NCBI GenBank assembly: GCA_030348385.1
Contig: JAUCFP010000006.1
Location: 1,426,001 to 1,490,000 of the forward strand
Length of the DNA: 64,000 nucleotides
Source: Cytobacillus sp. NJ13
Lineage (GTDB): Bacteria; Bacillota; Bacilli; Bacillales; Cytobacillaceae
Direction of reading: 5' to 3'
Part shown: in pieces, positions 55,704-64,000 of the stretch
Position numbering within the stretch: position 1 is the first letter of the stretch
Layout: the number at the start of each line of letters is the position of its first letter
Notes under the pieces: model-generated
Told to the model about the DNA's origin: nothing
The model's database searches: none
What the model saw: the letters and a program-made list of their open reading frames with translations, nothing else
Translations under genes and position numbers: made by a program

Positions 55704-56843
55704 TTAAAGCTTCCCATATGTTGATTTGGCATTATCGAAAAGTATCTTTTGACGCATTTCCTTAGAGAAATGTACAAATACTCTTTCCGCATCATCACCA
55801 TCCCAATGAGGGTAGTCACTGCAATAAACAAGCATGTCTTCTGCTTTAATCATTTGAATTAAACTAACCAAATCCTTTGGACGAGTCGGTTCCTCTATTG
55901 GCTGAGTTCCTAATCTGATATTCCTTCTAATATATTCACTTGGAAGCATGTTTACCCAAGGTGTTTCATGGCGAAGGGATTTCCAATCTTTATCTAGCCT
56001 CCACATAAGAGGAGCAACCCATGAAAAACCATACTCTACGAATACAACTTTTAAATTCGGGAACTTTTCAAATACACCTTCTGTCACTAAACTGATAATA
56101 TTCCGTTGAGCTACCAGCCCTAGAGCTGAATGCCATTCATAATATGTTGAAGCGGGCCCTATACCTAATGAAGCTGCATAATCACCCGTTCCTTCCGTAT
56201 CAGGGTGCAGCACTATTGGAAGATTATATTTCTCAGCCATTTCATAAATTGGCCAAAAATGTCGCTTCCCCATTGGAATATTAATACAATGCATATTAAT
56301 CCCGACAATTTCAGGCCGTCTGCCAATTCTCTCAATCTCTTTAATTGAGAGATCCGGATCTAACGGTGTGATCTCCATTGTCATTCTAAAACGAAGATCA
56401 CTTTTTATCCATTTCTCGTATAACCAATCATTTACAGCGGATGTATATTTAGATGCTACTTCTACATTATGATAGGCAGACATTGTACCGTGACCAGCAT
56501 TTAAGATTCCAAAAGTAGTGTTTGATTTATCAAACAAATCTTTCGTAAGAAAATCGGGATCAGTTCCTGGGAGGTCTCCATTAGGCGGATATGCATCTGC
56601 TCGTAATGGGCTTGCTAATGGGTTTCCATAGACTGATGTTGGAAAAAGAAACGATCCTCCATTTTGTTTTGATAGTGCCCCTTTTGAAAATTTTCCAAGA
56701 CCCATTATTTTTTGAATGGATTCATCAAGGTAAGGAGTTAATTCATTAAAATCACTTAAAAATGGATGAACATCACAGTCTATCAACCCCGTTTTCTTCC
56801 CTGATGATTTAATTTCCACACTTTTTTCTGTTATACTACTCAT
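55704..56843 (-). CDS. Amidohydrolase-2 family enzyme (ACMSD-like)
   Basis: 379 residues. LIDCDVHPFLSD has a D-x-H first metal motif, PIVLHPD another metal His, and YCSDYPHWDGDDA the late Asp. These enzymes decarboxylate or hydrolyse aromatic or heterocyclic acids. Start ATG 56843 follows GAGGTGCAAAAGG. The operon with the Rieske protein and an upstream BCCT transporter points to breakdown of a quaternary or aromatic nitrogen compound, by inference. Confidence 0.82.
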   Translation of the reverse strand: MSSITEKSVEIKSSGKKTGLIDCDVHPFLSDFNELTPYLDESIQKIMGLGKFSKGALSKQNGGSFLFPTSVYGNPLASPLRADAYPPNGDLPGTDPDFLTKDLFDKSNTTFGILNAGHGTMSAYHNVEVASKYTSAVNDWLYEKWIKSDLRFRMTMEITPLDPDLSIKEIERIGRRPEIVGINMHCINIPMGKRHFWPIYEMAEKYNLPIVLHPDTEGTGDYAASLGIGPASTYYEWHSALGLVAQRNIISLVTEGVFEKFPNLKVVFVEYGFSWVAPLMWRLDKDWKSLRHETPWVNMLPSEYIRRNIRLGTQPIEEPTRPKDLVSLIQMIKAEDMLVYCSDYPHWDGDDAERVFVHFSKEMRQKILFDNAKSTYGKL

Positions 56844-56873
56844 CCTTTTGCACCTCTTCCTTATTTTTAACAA

Positions 56874-56900
56874 ACATGTTCATATAAAAAACATGTTCAT
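56874..56900 (-). promoter_or_regulatory. Tandem operator before the amidohydrolase
   Basis: ACATGTTCAT occurs at 56874-56883 and again at 56891-56900, 17 bp apart. The same 10-mer lies upstream of the BCCT gene at 58651-58660. Likely target of the TetR regulator at 58876. Confidence 0.6.
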
Positions 56901-56967
56901 TTTGAAAGAATAAAGATACCGATTATATGAATCCCATATGATCGGCAGAAAACTTCATTGAAAGTTT

Positions 56968-58572
56968 CTATAAGCTGGTTTTTTTAGCAACAATTTCAAC
57001 CGGAAGCAGAACACCCGTCTCATGGTCGATCGGATCTGTATGTTTCTCAGCAATAGATGAGTTATCCTTCTCATAATTTGTAATCATTTTTACGGTTGAA
57101 AAGGCAACAATGAACATAAAGAATAAAAGAGGAAATCCTGCAGCTGTCGCAATTAATTTAGTAGCATCAATTGCAGTTATTTTACCAGCGGGAGCTATTA
57201 GGTTTGTAAACGTAATCGCCGCCATAATAATCCCCCATAAGATTTTGACTCTTCCCGGTGCCTCTTGGTCTTCGGCTAGATTCTTCATGGATAGTGCTGA
57301 AATGGTTGAAGTCATTGAATCTGCTAAGGTGATGAATGAAATCGAAATACCTATGAGAAATACAATACTCATGAAAGTTGTAAACGGAAAGTTCTCTAAG
57401 AAGGCAAATAACGAAACCTCTAAACCTGAAGTTTGGATGCTTTCCCAAATCCCTCCTCCATTAAGTTCCAGGTGAATAGCAGCACCTCCATAAACCGAAA
57501 ACCATACGATTCCGAATACAGCTGGGAGGAGAATATTTACTATCATAAATTGCTTAATGGTACGACCTTTAGAAATTTTTGCAATGAACATTCCAATTAA
57601 AGGGGCATAGGCAAGCCATACTGCCCAATAGAAAATCGGCCACCATCTTGGCCACTCAGAGCCGTCAATTGGGCTAGTGTAAAGTGTTCTTTCAAAGAAG
57701 GATTGTAAAAAATGGCCTGTTGATTGTGTCCCTAAAGATAGAATAAAAGCAGTAGGACCGAAGATTAATAGAAAAAGGATTAAGGCAAGAAATAGCTTTG
57801 TATTAAGGTCTGATAAGATGCGAATTCCCTTATGTAAACCCGTATAGCTTGAAATAACATAAGTAAGGACAATCAATAAAAGAAGAAATAACCAAAGGCC
57901 TTTACCTGTGGGAATCCCTGTAACTATATTTAATCCACTTCCGATTTGGGTAACCCCCATGCCAAGGGAAGCAGCAACTCCCCCTACTAATGCAAAGATA
58001 CAAAGGTTATCGATTACATCCCCTATCCAGCCTTTTACTTTATTTCCAAACAGAGGGAATAGTACCGAACTAATTCGGTAAGGAAGTTTTAAGTTAAACA
58101 TTGCAAAAGCAATGCCTATGCCGATGATGCTGTACATTGCATAAGGGATAAACGTATAGTGAATAAACGTCTGTGCTAGGGAAAACGTCGCAGCTACTTC
58201 ACTGCCTGGCTCTAAACCCAATTCCTTCGGGGGATCCATAAAGTGTGTAACCGGCTCAGCAATCCCATAAAATAGAATTCCTGTTCCAATACCTGCGCAT
58301 AAAGTAATAGAGAACCAACTCCAGTTACTTAACTCAGGCTTTGCATCCTTTCCTCCTAATTTAACCTTTCCATATTTTGAAAAGCTAAGATAGATGCAAA
58401 TGAATAAGAAAACGACGCCGGACAATTGAAATAGCCATCCAAAATTTTTAGAGGCAAATCCTACTATCGCGTTTTCCGCATTATAAAAAGCCTCGGGAGT
58501 CACCAAACCAAAGAAAATAATAAAGAAAAAAATAACTGTCATTGGAAGTAAAATTGAAACCCTCATCCCCAC
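56968..58572 (-). CDS. BCCT-family transporter
   Basis: About 534 residues and 12 membrane segments. WPRWWPIFYWAVWLAYAPLIGMF is the BCCT signature in segment 8, and the Trp-rich WSWFSITLCAGIGTGILFYGIAEP lies earlier. BCCT proteins carry betaine, choline, carnitine or similar quaternary ammonium compounds. Starts at GTG 58572, ATG 58578 and GTG 58605 are possible; AGAGGGGG is best spaced for 58572. A shared operator links it to the amidohydrolase operon. Confidence 0.92.
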   Translation of the reverse strand: MGMRVSILLPMTVIFFFIIFFGLVTPEAFYNAENAIVGFASKNFGWLFQLSGVVFLFICIYLSFSKYGKVKLGGKDAKPELSNWSWFSITLCAGIGTGILFYGIAEPVTHFMDPPKELGLEPGSEVAATFSLAQTFIHYTFIPYAMYSIIGIGIAFAMFNLKLPYRISSVLFPLFGNKVKGWIGDVIDNLCIFALVGGVAASLGMGVTQIGSGLNIVTGIPTGKGLWLFLLLLIVLTYVISSYTGLHKGIRILSDLNTKLFLALILFLLIFGPTAFILSLGTQSTGHFLQSFFERTLYTSPIDGSEWPRWWPIFYWAVWLAYAPLIGMFIAKISKGRTIKQFMIVNILLPAVFGIVWFSVYGGAAIHLELNGGGIWESIQTSGLEVSLFAFLENFPFTTFMSIVFLIGISISFITLADSMTSTISALSMKNLAEDQEAPGRVKILWGIIMAAITFTNLIAPAGKITAIDATKLIATAAGFPLLFFMFIVAFSTVKMITNYEKDNSSIAEKHTDPIDHETGVLLPVEIVAKKTSL

Positions 58573-58631
58573 GTACATACCCCCTCTTAGAATTTTTGAA
58601 AACACTTACAAAATACAACACAACAATACGA

Positions 58632-58660
58632 ACGTGTTTTTTAAAAGAACATGTTCATAT
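58632..58660. promoter_or_regulatory. Operator between BCCT and TetR genes
   Basis: GAACATGTTC (58649-58658) is a perfect 10-bp palindrome inside ACATGTTCAT, the 10-mer shared with 56874-56900. GAACGTGTT at 58632-58640 is a degenerate second half. Confidence 0.6.
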
Positions 58661-58875
58661 AATTATTTGTTAGAATAGTACAAATTTTCTAATATGTCAA
58701 TATTTATTTTTTCACTATACAAATGTAATTTTCAAACGGCTTTGATATTTTCCCTTAGTATTCCCTTCCCTCTTGACATTAGTAACCAAGGAAGCAAGAA
58801 TAGAAACATATCATAGGGTTAGTAGAAATTTTTTTATTCATCTTACTCTTATAATGTTATAGAATTTTGAAGGGA

Positions 58876-59547
58876 ATGACGGATGTGGATCGAAAAGAGA
58901 TACAAACGAGACGGATGTGGCAATACTTTATTAACGCCACAACCGATCTAATAGATGAGGAAGGAATTGAAAATCTTACGGCGAGAAAAATCGCGGATAA
59001 GGCCGGTTACACAGTATCTACAATCTATAATTATTTTGATGAATTATCCCATCTCATTTTCTTCGCATCTATGAGACAAGTAAGAGAATACACTGAGGAT
59101 CTTCCTCGTTACATAAAAAGAGGTAAAAACTATTTAGAAAAATACCTGCATACTTGGGAGTGCTTTTGTCATCATTCCTTCCAAAAACCCCAAATTTATT
59201 ATTCCATTTTCATTACTGATCTAGGCGTTAAACCCGATGAGTTATTTCAGCATTATTACTCTATTTATCATGAAGACTTGTTGGAAATACCAGATGAAAT
59301 CAAACCATTAATATTAGAACAAGACCTGACAACAAGAAACAAGGGCTTACTTGAAATGGCGTATAGAGAAGGCTCCATTAAATCAGACGAAATTGATGAT
59401 ATTACTGAAATGAGCGTTTTAATCTGGACCGCCATGCTAACCCGGCTACTAAATAAAAGAAAAAGTTATACAGCCGAGGAAGCCACCAAAACCACTATGG
59501 CTTATATAAGAAAAATAACGGGTCTAGAAAAATTAGAGGGAAATTAA
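58876..59547 (+). CDS. TetR-family regulator of the BCCT/amidohydrolase genes
   Basis: 223 residues from ATG 58876 (a TTG at 58867 is also in frame; ribosome site poor). The helix-turn-helix is NLTARKIADKAGYTVSTIYNYFDE. A large C-terminal ligand domain follows. It is divergent from the BCCT gene with the ACATGTTCAT sites between and probably controls both leftward operons. Ligand unknown. Confidence 0.88.
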   Translation: MTDVDRKEIQTRRMWQYFINATTDLIDEEGIENLTARKIADKAGYTVSTIYNYFDELSHLIFFASMRQVREYTEDLPRYIKRGKNYLEKYLHTWECFCHHSFQKPQIYYSIFITDLGVKPDELFQHYYSIYHEDLLEIPDEIKPLILEQDLTTRNKGLLEMAYREGSIKSDEIDDITEMSVLIWTAMLTRLLNKRKSYTAEEATKTTMAYIRKITGLEKLEGN

Positions 59548-59943
59548 ATTATAGAAATTTCCACTAACCTCCCTCAATAAAAGATGAGAAAACGGCTGTT
59601 TACTCATTTTTTCTTAGATTTCACCTGATAAATTACAAAGGCAATTTCTTATCAATCAAATAAAGCCACTAAAAATAATTAATGTTCCTACCTTGAAATA
59701 TTCAATAGAATCAGACGAATTAGTGGAGTGGATATTTGAGAAATTAAGTAACGATGAAATACAAAAGATCAGCTCTATGCTCCGAATTGCACAGAAAAGA
59801 TCCTCAGATATTAGGCCTCTTATTGGCACCATTGCCTTAAGCTTATTATTATTAATGCAAAAACCCCTATACATGGGGTTTTTTTGTAACGCTTCTTTAT
59901 CCTTCAATATAATGTTACTAAATTGCCTTCATTTGAGTTGTTA
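59548..59943. other. Interval with one doubtful frame and a bidirectional terminator
   Basis: A rightward frame from about 59693 encodes YSIESDELVEWIFEKLSNDE and further residues but has no ribosome site. ACCCC (59863-59867) and GGGGT (59875-59879) with TTTTTTT on the right and TTTTT on the left form a terminator usable in both directions, ending the leftward HPr transcript. Nothing else is supported. Confidence 0.45.
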
Positions 59944-60210
59944 TCATTCCCCCAACCCTTCACGTTTCAATACCTCCTCAATAGCAGCAAGAGCTTCATC
60001 TCCATCAGGGCCAGAGGCACTTATTTTTATTTTTGAGCCTTGGTTAATACCTAAAGTCATAATAGTCATGATCGATTTTAAATTCCCCTTGTTTCCATTA
60101 AACTCTATGGAAGTATCAGAATGGTACTTGTTTGCGGTTTGAACCAATAGTGTTGCAGGGCGTGCGTGGATCCCTTCTTTATCTACAATAGTAAATGTTT
60201 TTTCAGTCAT
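59944..60210 (-). CDS. HPr phosphocarrier protein
   Basis: 88 residues, the standard HPr length. GIHARPAT carries the active His15 and NLKSIM the regulatory Ser46, so it is a full HPr and not Crh (which lacks the His). It transfers phosphate from enzyme I to EIIA, and Ser46 can be phosphorylated for catabolite control. No enzyme I gene is adjacent. It is downstream of a PTS operon, so it may be a dedicated paralogue. Confidence 0.92.
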   Translation of the reverse strand: MTEKTFTIVDKEGIHARPATLLVQTANKYHSDTSIEFNGNKGNLKSIMTIMTLGINQGSKIKISASGPDGDEALAAIEEVLKREGLGE

Positions 60211-60274
60211 TAGTTAAATCTCCTCTATTCTTTACTTTAAAATACCTAAAAGGTCGTATAATTTTCAGAAAATA

Positions 60275-60312
60275 ACCATAGTCTAAAATATTCTTTCTTT
60301 TAAGACTATGGT
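60275..60312 (-). repeat. Hairpin between the SIS gene and HPr
   Basis: ACCATAGTCT (60275-60284) and AGACTATGGT (60303-60312) form a 10-bp stem in the 116-bp gap. The minus-strand T-run is short, so it may be a leaky terminator or an RNA processing or stabilising element that sets a different HPr level. Confidence 0.5.
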
Positions 60313-60326
60313 ACCTAATGTGAATA

Positions 60327-61382
60327 TTACTTGTTTAGTTTTTTACTTCCTAATTTCTGATGAAACTTTGGATCTTTTGGAATACTGGGATCCACGCCTC
60401 TTAGTTGTGGAATTATTGCACACATTAACTGAATCGGGATAATATATTCATAGGTTTTATAATAAGGGTGGTTAATAAACTCAGCATTCATATTTCGAGA
60501 ATTTTCATCGGACTCGCATCCAATTACATAGATATTTTCAGTCCAATCAGATAGCACCTCTATCATTTTCTTTACTCGTTTTTCTACACCAGTATCTAAA
60601 ATAATAATAGTAGAATCTTCATTGACCGCATTATAAATACCATGAATAAATTCTTCGAACTCGTACCCAGATACCGGAATTCTTAGTGTTTCTAACAATT
60701 TCAGGGCACTTTCTAATGTATCGCCATAGATTTCACTTGTCCCAATAACTCGAATTTCTTTAGCATTAGATAATTTTTCTTTATTCGCTTCAATCCATTT
60801 ATAAGACTTATCGTATGTCTTCATAAACTGATTTGCGCTCTTCTCTATTTCAATGATTTCTGCATTATATTCTGCGGATGTAATTTTATTTGTTTCTCTC
60901 GCAAGTTGCAGTGCAAATAGAGTCAGGTTTAACTTAGTTGTGTAAAATCCTTTAGTTTTTGCTCCTGCTGTTTCCTCACCACATTTAACTGTCAGGATAA
61001 AATCCGCTACCTCATCAATTAATGCATTTTCTTGCCCAGCCATAGAAGCTATAATACATCCTGATTCTTTTGCTAGTTTCATAGCATTGTAAGTTGAGTA
61101 ACTGCTTCCACCTTGTGATATACCAATTAATATCGTTTTTGAAGAATCCCCTATGAAGGTTTCTCTGCTAATAGCAAATGGATAATAGACATCTACACGA
61201 ACACCCATTAAGGACTGCATTAACTTTTGTACTTGGAGGCCAGAATGATAGCTTGTACCCGAGCCGGTAACAACAACACGGTCAATTTCTTTATTTTTTA
61301 CTTCAGCAAATAATTGATCTGCACCTTGAATAATCTCTCTCATTTTTTCCGGGGTTTCTTGCATGTAATCTTCAATTTTCAT
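60327..61382 (-). CDS. SIS-domain sugar-phosphate enzyme (FrlB/GfrF-like deglycase candidate)
   Basis: 351 residues with two SIS domains: VVTGSGTSYHSGLQ near 37 and RVIGTSEIYGDTLESALKLLE near 205, followed by YEFEEFIHG. The group includes FrlB, which deglycates fructoselysine-6-P, and GfrF-type enzymes. A GlmS-like deaminase/isomerase is the alternative. It follows a mannose-family PTS in the same operon, as in Amadori-compound PTS operons. Substrate is inferred. Confidence 0.75.
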   Translation of the reverse strand: MKIEDYMQETPEKMREIIQGADQLFAEVKNKEIDRVVVTGSGTSYHSGLQVQKLMQSLMGVRVDVYYPFAISRETFIGDSSKTILIGISQGGSSYSTYNAMKLAKESGCIIASMAGQENALIDEVADFILTVKCGEETAGAKTKGFYTTKLNLTLFALQLARETNKITSAEYNAEIIEIEKSANQFMKTYDKSYKWIEANKEKLSNAKEIRVIGTSEIYGDTLESALKLLETLRIPVSGYEFEEFIHGIYNAVNEDSTIIILDTGVEKRVKKMIEVLSDWTENIYVIGCESDENSRNMNAEFINHPYYKTYEYIIPIQLMCAIIPQLRGVDPSIPKDPKFHQKLGSKKLNK

Positions 61383-61403
61383 TTTTCACTCTTCCTCTCT
61401 CTA

Positions 61404-62213
61404 TTAAAGTAATCCAATCCAATGCAGAAGTATTCCGACAACGATAATGCCCAAGGTTAGTTTGGTAATACTTACTTTTCTTTTCATTAAGCCATATATG
61501 ACAAAAGTAGCTATTAAAGGTAGCATATTTGGTAATATTTGATCCAATATATCTTGAAGAACTACCTTTGCCCCGTTAATGTCAAATTCGAGTGGGGTTG
61601 TCAGCTTTAACATGGTTGCGACCATTCCTCCAACTACCATTAACCCAACAGTAGTGGTCATCGCCATAATCTTTTCCATTAAACCTTCTTTTTGTATTCT
61701 TTCAAGGGAATTTACCCCAACACGGTATCCCAGTTTTAACCCAGCAATTCTTAAAAAGAGGTGGGGAATGTTAAATAATATCAAAAACAAAATAGGTCCA
61801 AAAATGTTCCCCTGTGTTGCAAGAGAAACACCAATCCCTGCTGCTATAATTCGGAAGGTCCCCCAAAAAAGCGAGTCACCAATCCCAGCCAGTGGACCCA
61901 TAAGCGATGCTTTAACCGCATTTATTGAATTCGAATCAAAATTGGAATCGTTAGCATTTTGCTCTTCCATTGCTGCGGATATCCCCATAATGGTTGTTGA
62001 TACAGCTGGGGTTGTATTAAATATCTCTAAATGTCTATTTAGGGCTTTTACCTGGTCATCGTGCTTGTCATATAATTTCTTGATGACAGGAATCATAGCA
62101 TAGGCATATCCTAAGTTTTGCATCCGTTCATAGTTAAAGGCTCCTTGAAGGGCAAAGGATCTCCAAAACACTTGGCGTAGTTCTTTTTTAGTTATTTTTT
62201 TGGGACTACTCAA
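61404..62213 (-). CDS. Mannose-family PTS component EIID (second system)
   Basis: 269 residues. QGAFNYERMQNLG and GPLAGIGDSLFWGT are the EIID hallmarks; three or four hydrophobic segments follow. It overlaps the EIIC gene by 8 nt. Distinct from the first system's EIID in sequence. Confidence 0.92.
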   Translation of the reverse strand: MSSPKKITKKELRQVFWRSFALQGAFNYERMQNLGYAYAMIPVIKKLYDKHDDQVKALNRHLEIFNTTPAVSTTIMGISAAMEEQNANDSNFDSNSINAVKASLMGPLAGIGDSLFWGTFRIIAAGIGVSLATQGNIFGPILFLILFNIPHLFLRIAGLKLGYRVGVNSLERIQKEGLMEKIMAMTTTVGLMVVGGMVATMLKLTTPLEFDINGAKVVLQDILDQILPNMLPLIATFVIYGLMKRKVSITKLTLGIIVVGILLHWIGLL

Positions 62214-63006
62214 AGTCGATCTCCCCTTCCGTTAAGTTATTATTGTTACCCTTTTGGTCATTAGCTTGATTATTGCTGTTATTATTAATAACAAGATTAA
62301 CAATAATAGCTATACATGCCCCGAACAACGCAATGGCTGTGATATTTAAGTCTAAGAAAGAGGCTGCTAAGAACCCGAGGAAAAAGTAAACGCCCATCTT
62401 TTTAGAAAACAGCATATCGAGTAGTAAAGCAAAACCAACTGCAGGTAATAATTTTCCAGCAACCTCTAACCCGCCCAGAATCGTTTCAGGAACAGATTCA
62501 ATCATATTTTTTACTTGCTCGGCCCCTAGGATAATCGCTAAGACGGTTGGAATAAATACACTTAAGAAAAACAAAATTGGAGGAATCCACATCATTATTG
62601 TTACTCCTCGGAAGTTTGCTTTTGCAGCATAGTTGTCAGCCCTATGCATAAAATAAGTATTAATAATCCTTACCAATACACCAAGCGACTGAGCCAAAAC
62701 GGCAATCGGAACAGCTAGTACCAGTGCAACTTCAACACCTTGTCCGGATATAATCGCAAATGCAGTTCCAAGTACCCCGCCTGTTACAATGTCAGGAGGA
62801 GTTGCTGCACCAATTCCGGCAATGCCCATCCAAATTAATTCAAGCTGTGCTCCGATGATGACACCTTGCTGAACATCCCCTAAAACCAAGCCTACTAAGA
62901 GACCCAGAACTAAAGGACGCTCTAGCATTAGTACCCCAAAAATCCTGCTATCCAATATTCCAATTCCAGAAATAATTCCTAACATAATTGCTTGAGCTAC
63001 CATCAA
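62206..63006 (-). CDS. Mannose-family PTS component EIIC (second system)
   Basis: 266 residues, mostly hydrophobic. RPLVLGLLVGLVLGDVQQG and IELIWMGIAGIGAATPPD-like blocks are present. An Asn-rich hydrophilic tail (NNNSNNQANDQKGNNNN) follows the last membrane segment and overlaps the EIID start; such a tail is unusual for the family. Confidence 0.92.
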   Translation of the reverse strand: MMVAQAIMLGIISGIGILDSRIFGVLMLERPLVLGLLVGLVLGDVQQGVIIGAQLELIWMGIAGIGAATPPDIVTGGVLGTAFAIISGQGVEVALVLAVPIAVLAQSLGVLVRIINTYFMHRADNYAAKANFRGVTIMMWIPPILFFLSVFIPTVLAIILGAEQVKNMIESVPETILGGLEVAGKLLPAVGFALLLDMLFSKKMGVYFFLGFLAASFLDLNITAIALFGACIAIIVNLVINNNSNNQANDQKGNNNNLTEGEIDFE

Positions 63007-63024
63007 AAACCCCCCTTTATCCTT

Positions 63025-63504
63025 TTAAATCATATCCTTTAGCCCTTTCTTCTTATCCCGAGGAAGCATTCTAAATTCGAGATCTATTCCCATCTCTTCC
63101 ATTTCCTTTAAATTTGCAAGATCTTGGTCATCTACTGCTACCAAGTCTGTTAACTTTCTTTTACCTTCTGAATAACGCAATCCGCCAACATTTACCTCAT
63201 TGATAACCCCTTCTGAAAGTCTTGCAAGTTCAACTGCATCACTAGTATTCTTCACAAGAACTAGAACCTTACTTTTTTGTGATTGTGAAAACTTTTGTAC
63301 AATCTCTCCGGATTCTTGAACCCCTCGAATATACAGTTTTACGTTGGAAGGTTTGGCTAGATTTAGTGCCATCGCTTTCATTTGGTCATTTTTGGCTTCA
63401 TCATTAACGACGAGTATGACATTAACCCCTAGAGCTGAGGTCCAGCCATATGCTACTTGACCGTGAATTAGGCGATCGTCAATCCGTAATAGTGAAATCA
63501 TCAC
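63025..63504 (-). CDS. Mannose-family PTS component EIIB (second system)
   Basis: 159 residues. LRIDDRLIHGQVAYGW carries the phospho-accepting His near residue 15. AGGAAG lies upstream; the start overlaps the EIIA 3' end by about 26 nt, so translation is coupled. Passes phosphate from EIIA to the sugar. Confidence 0.93.
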   Translation of the reverse strand: MMISLLRIDDRLIHGQVAYGWTSALGVNVILVVNDEAKNDQMKAMALNLAKPSNVKLYIRGVQESGEIVQKFSQSQKSKVLVLVKNTSDAVELARLSEGVINEVNVGGLRYSEGKRKLTDLVAVDDQDLANLKEMEEMGIDLEFRMLPRDKKKGLKDMI

Positions 63505-63919
63505 TCATACTTCCTTTCTGGGATTTTAGTAAGTTATTAATATGGATAATTCCATTCTGTGCCGCGCTTATACCTTCTGCAATTGTATCTGCAACGCTTT
63601 TTTCCTCGCCTGCCAAGATCAGAGTGAGTATCATTGGCAAGTTTAAGCCAGTGATAATGTCAAAATCATCCATTTCAAGAAGCAGTTCGGTACAAAGATT
63701 TGTAACACTACCGCCAAACACATCTGTCAATACGATAAAATGCTCGCCCTCTTTTTTAGTGTTTAATATGTCTTTCAATTCCTCTTTCGCCATATCGCCG
63801 GACTTAAGTTTTGTCATCCCAAAATAGGAAACGTTCGTCTGCTTGCCAGCAATCAGCTCTACAGTTTCGATAAATGCTTGAGATAACTCTCCATGAGTGG
63901 CGATTAAAAAATGTTTCAT
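63479..63919 (-). CDS. Mannose-family PTS component EIIA (second system)
   Basis: 146 residues. FLIATHGELSQAF holds the active His at residue 9, and LTDVFGGSVTN is the second motif. AGGGGGA lies upstream of the ATG at 63919. It is the first gene behind the sigma-54-type promoter, with a leader of about 24 nt. Confidence 0.93.
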   Translation of the reverse strand: MKHFLIATHGELSQAFIETVELIAGKQTNVSYFGMTKLKSGDMAKEELKDILNTKKEGEHFIVLTDVFGGSVTNLCTELLLEMDDFDIITGLNLPMILTLILAGEEKSVADTIAEGISAAQNGIIHINNLLKSQKGSMSDDFTITD

Positions 63920-63953
63920 ATACTATCCCCCTTAATTTATTTATCTTTAATAA

Positions 63954-63969
63954 TGCAAAAAGCATGCCA
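63954..63969 (-). promoter_or_regulatory. Sigma-54 (SigL) promoter of the second PTS operon
   Basis: On the minus strand TGGCAT-GCTTT-TTGCA matches TGGCAC-N5-TTGCW except for one base. The GG at -24 (63968-63967) and GC at -12 (63956-63955) are separated by exactly 10 nt. Transcription would start near 63943. Such promoters need an enhancer-binding activator (LevR/ManR type), expected to the right of the window. The region overlaps an AAGCATG/CATGCTT dyad (63960-63984). Confidence 0.75.
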
Positions 63970-64000
63970 ACTAGTGACATGCTTGAAAAATATTTTTATA

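Noticed and set aside
61579..62103. Rightward 174-codon frame
   Set aside because: Antisense to the EIID membrane protein; hydrophobic genes often leave long antisense frames. No ribosome site.

Overview
The window looks like a chromosome segment of a low-GC, Gram-positive, spore-former-type bacterium (Bacillaceae). The reasons are AGGAGG ribosome sites, frequent GTG/TTG starts, consensus sigma-A promoters, an S-box riboswitch, a thermolysin-family secreted protease, mannose-family PTS operons and Bacillus-type small proteins. No rRNA, tRNA, CRISPR array or intact transposase was seen. Most genes lie on the minus strand.

1-15.6 kb, amino-sugar use. A minus-strand operon runs from a GntR-type regulator (about 9.1 kb) through a ROK kinase, AgaS, a complete mannose-family PTS (EIIB, C, D, A), GalNAc/GlcNAc-6-P deacetylase, tagatose-bisphosphate aldolase and a PfkB sugar-phosphate kinase to the N-terminus of a secreted GH31 glycosidase cut by the window edge. 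Together they give a full route from N-acetylgalactosamine to triose phosphates. A carbohydrate ABC transporter, a Gfo/Idh/MocA protein and a LacI regulator follow, with shared LacI-type operators. An inverted pair of operator-promoter units lies at 9.2-9.36 kb.

15.6-28.5 kb, mixed housekeeping and accessory genes. These are two short-chain dehydrogenases with a divergent TetR regulator, a neutral protease, YdeI, SRPBCC and SnoaL small proteins, GMP reductase behind an attenuator-like leader, a three-gene DUF2089/SHOCT-like cluster and an AcfC-like binding protein. Several decayed genes are present (MATE transporter, YdeI with a CDGSH tail, two unidentified).

28.5-42 kb, a catabolic island. 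It holds a LysR regulator, three SDR-type or cupin enzymes, two paralogous MFS transporters, two paralogous TauD/TfdA oxygenases, an alpha/beta hydrolase and an acyl-CoA ligase. Six copies of a conserved ~45-bp element, always in the same orientation relative to the downstream gene, tie it into a putative LysR regulon. The substrate is unknown.

42-46.7 kb. An aminotransferase, a GNAT enzyme and a divergent MocR regulator are followed by an S-box (SAM-I) riboswitch upstream of a methyltransferase and a PH-domain protein.

46.8-55.2 kb. A Wadjet-type SMC anti-plasmid operon (jetD-jetA-jetB-jetC order) is bordered by a perfect 24-bp palindrome and a frameshifted tyrosine-recombinase remnant.

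55.2-59.6 kb. A Rieske protein, an amidohydrolase and a BCCT transporter share a 10-bp operator, and a TetR regulator lies alongside.

59.9-64 kb. A second mannose-family PTS (EIIA, B, C, D), a FrlB-like SIS protein and an extra HPr lie behind a near-consensus sigma-54 promoter at the right edge.
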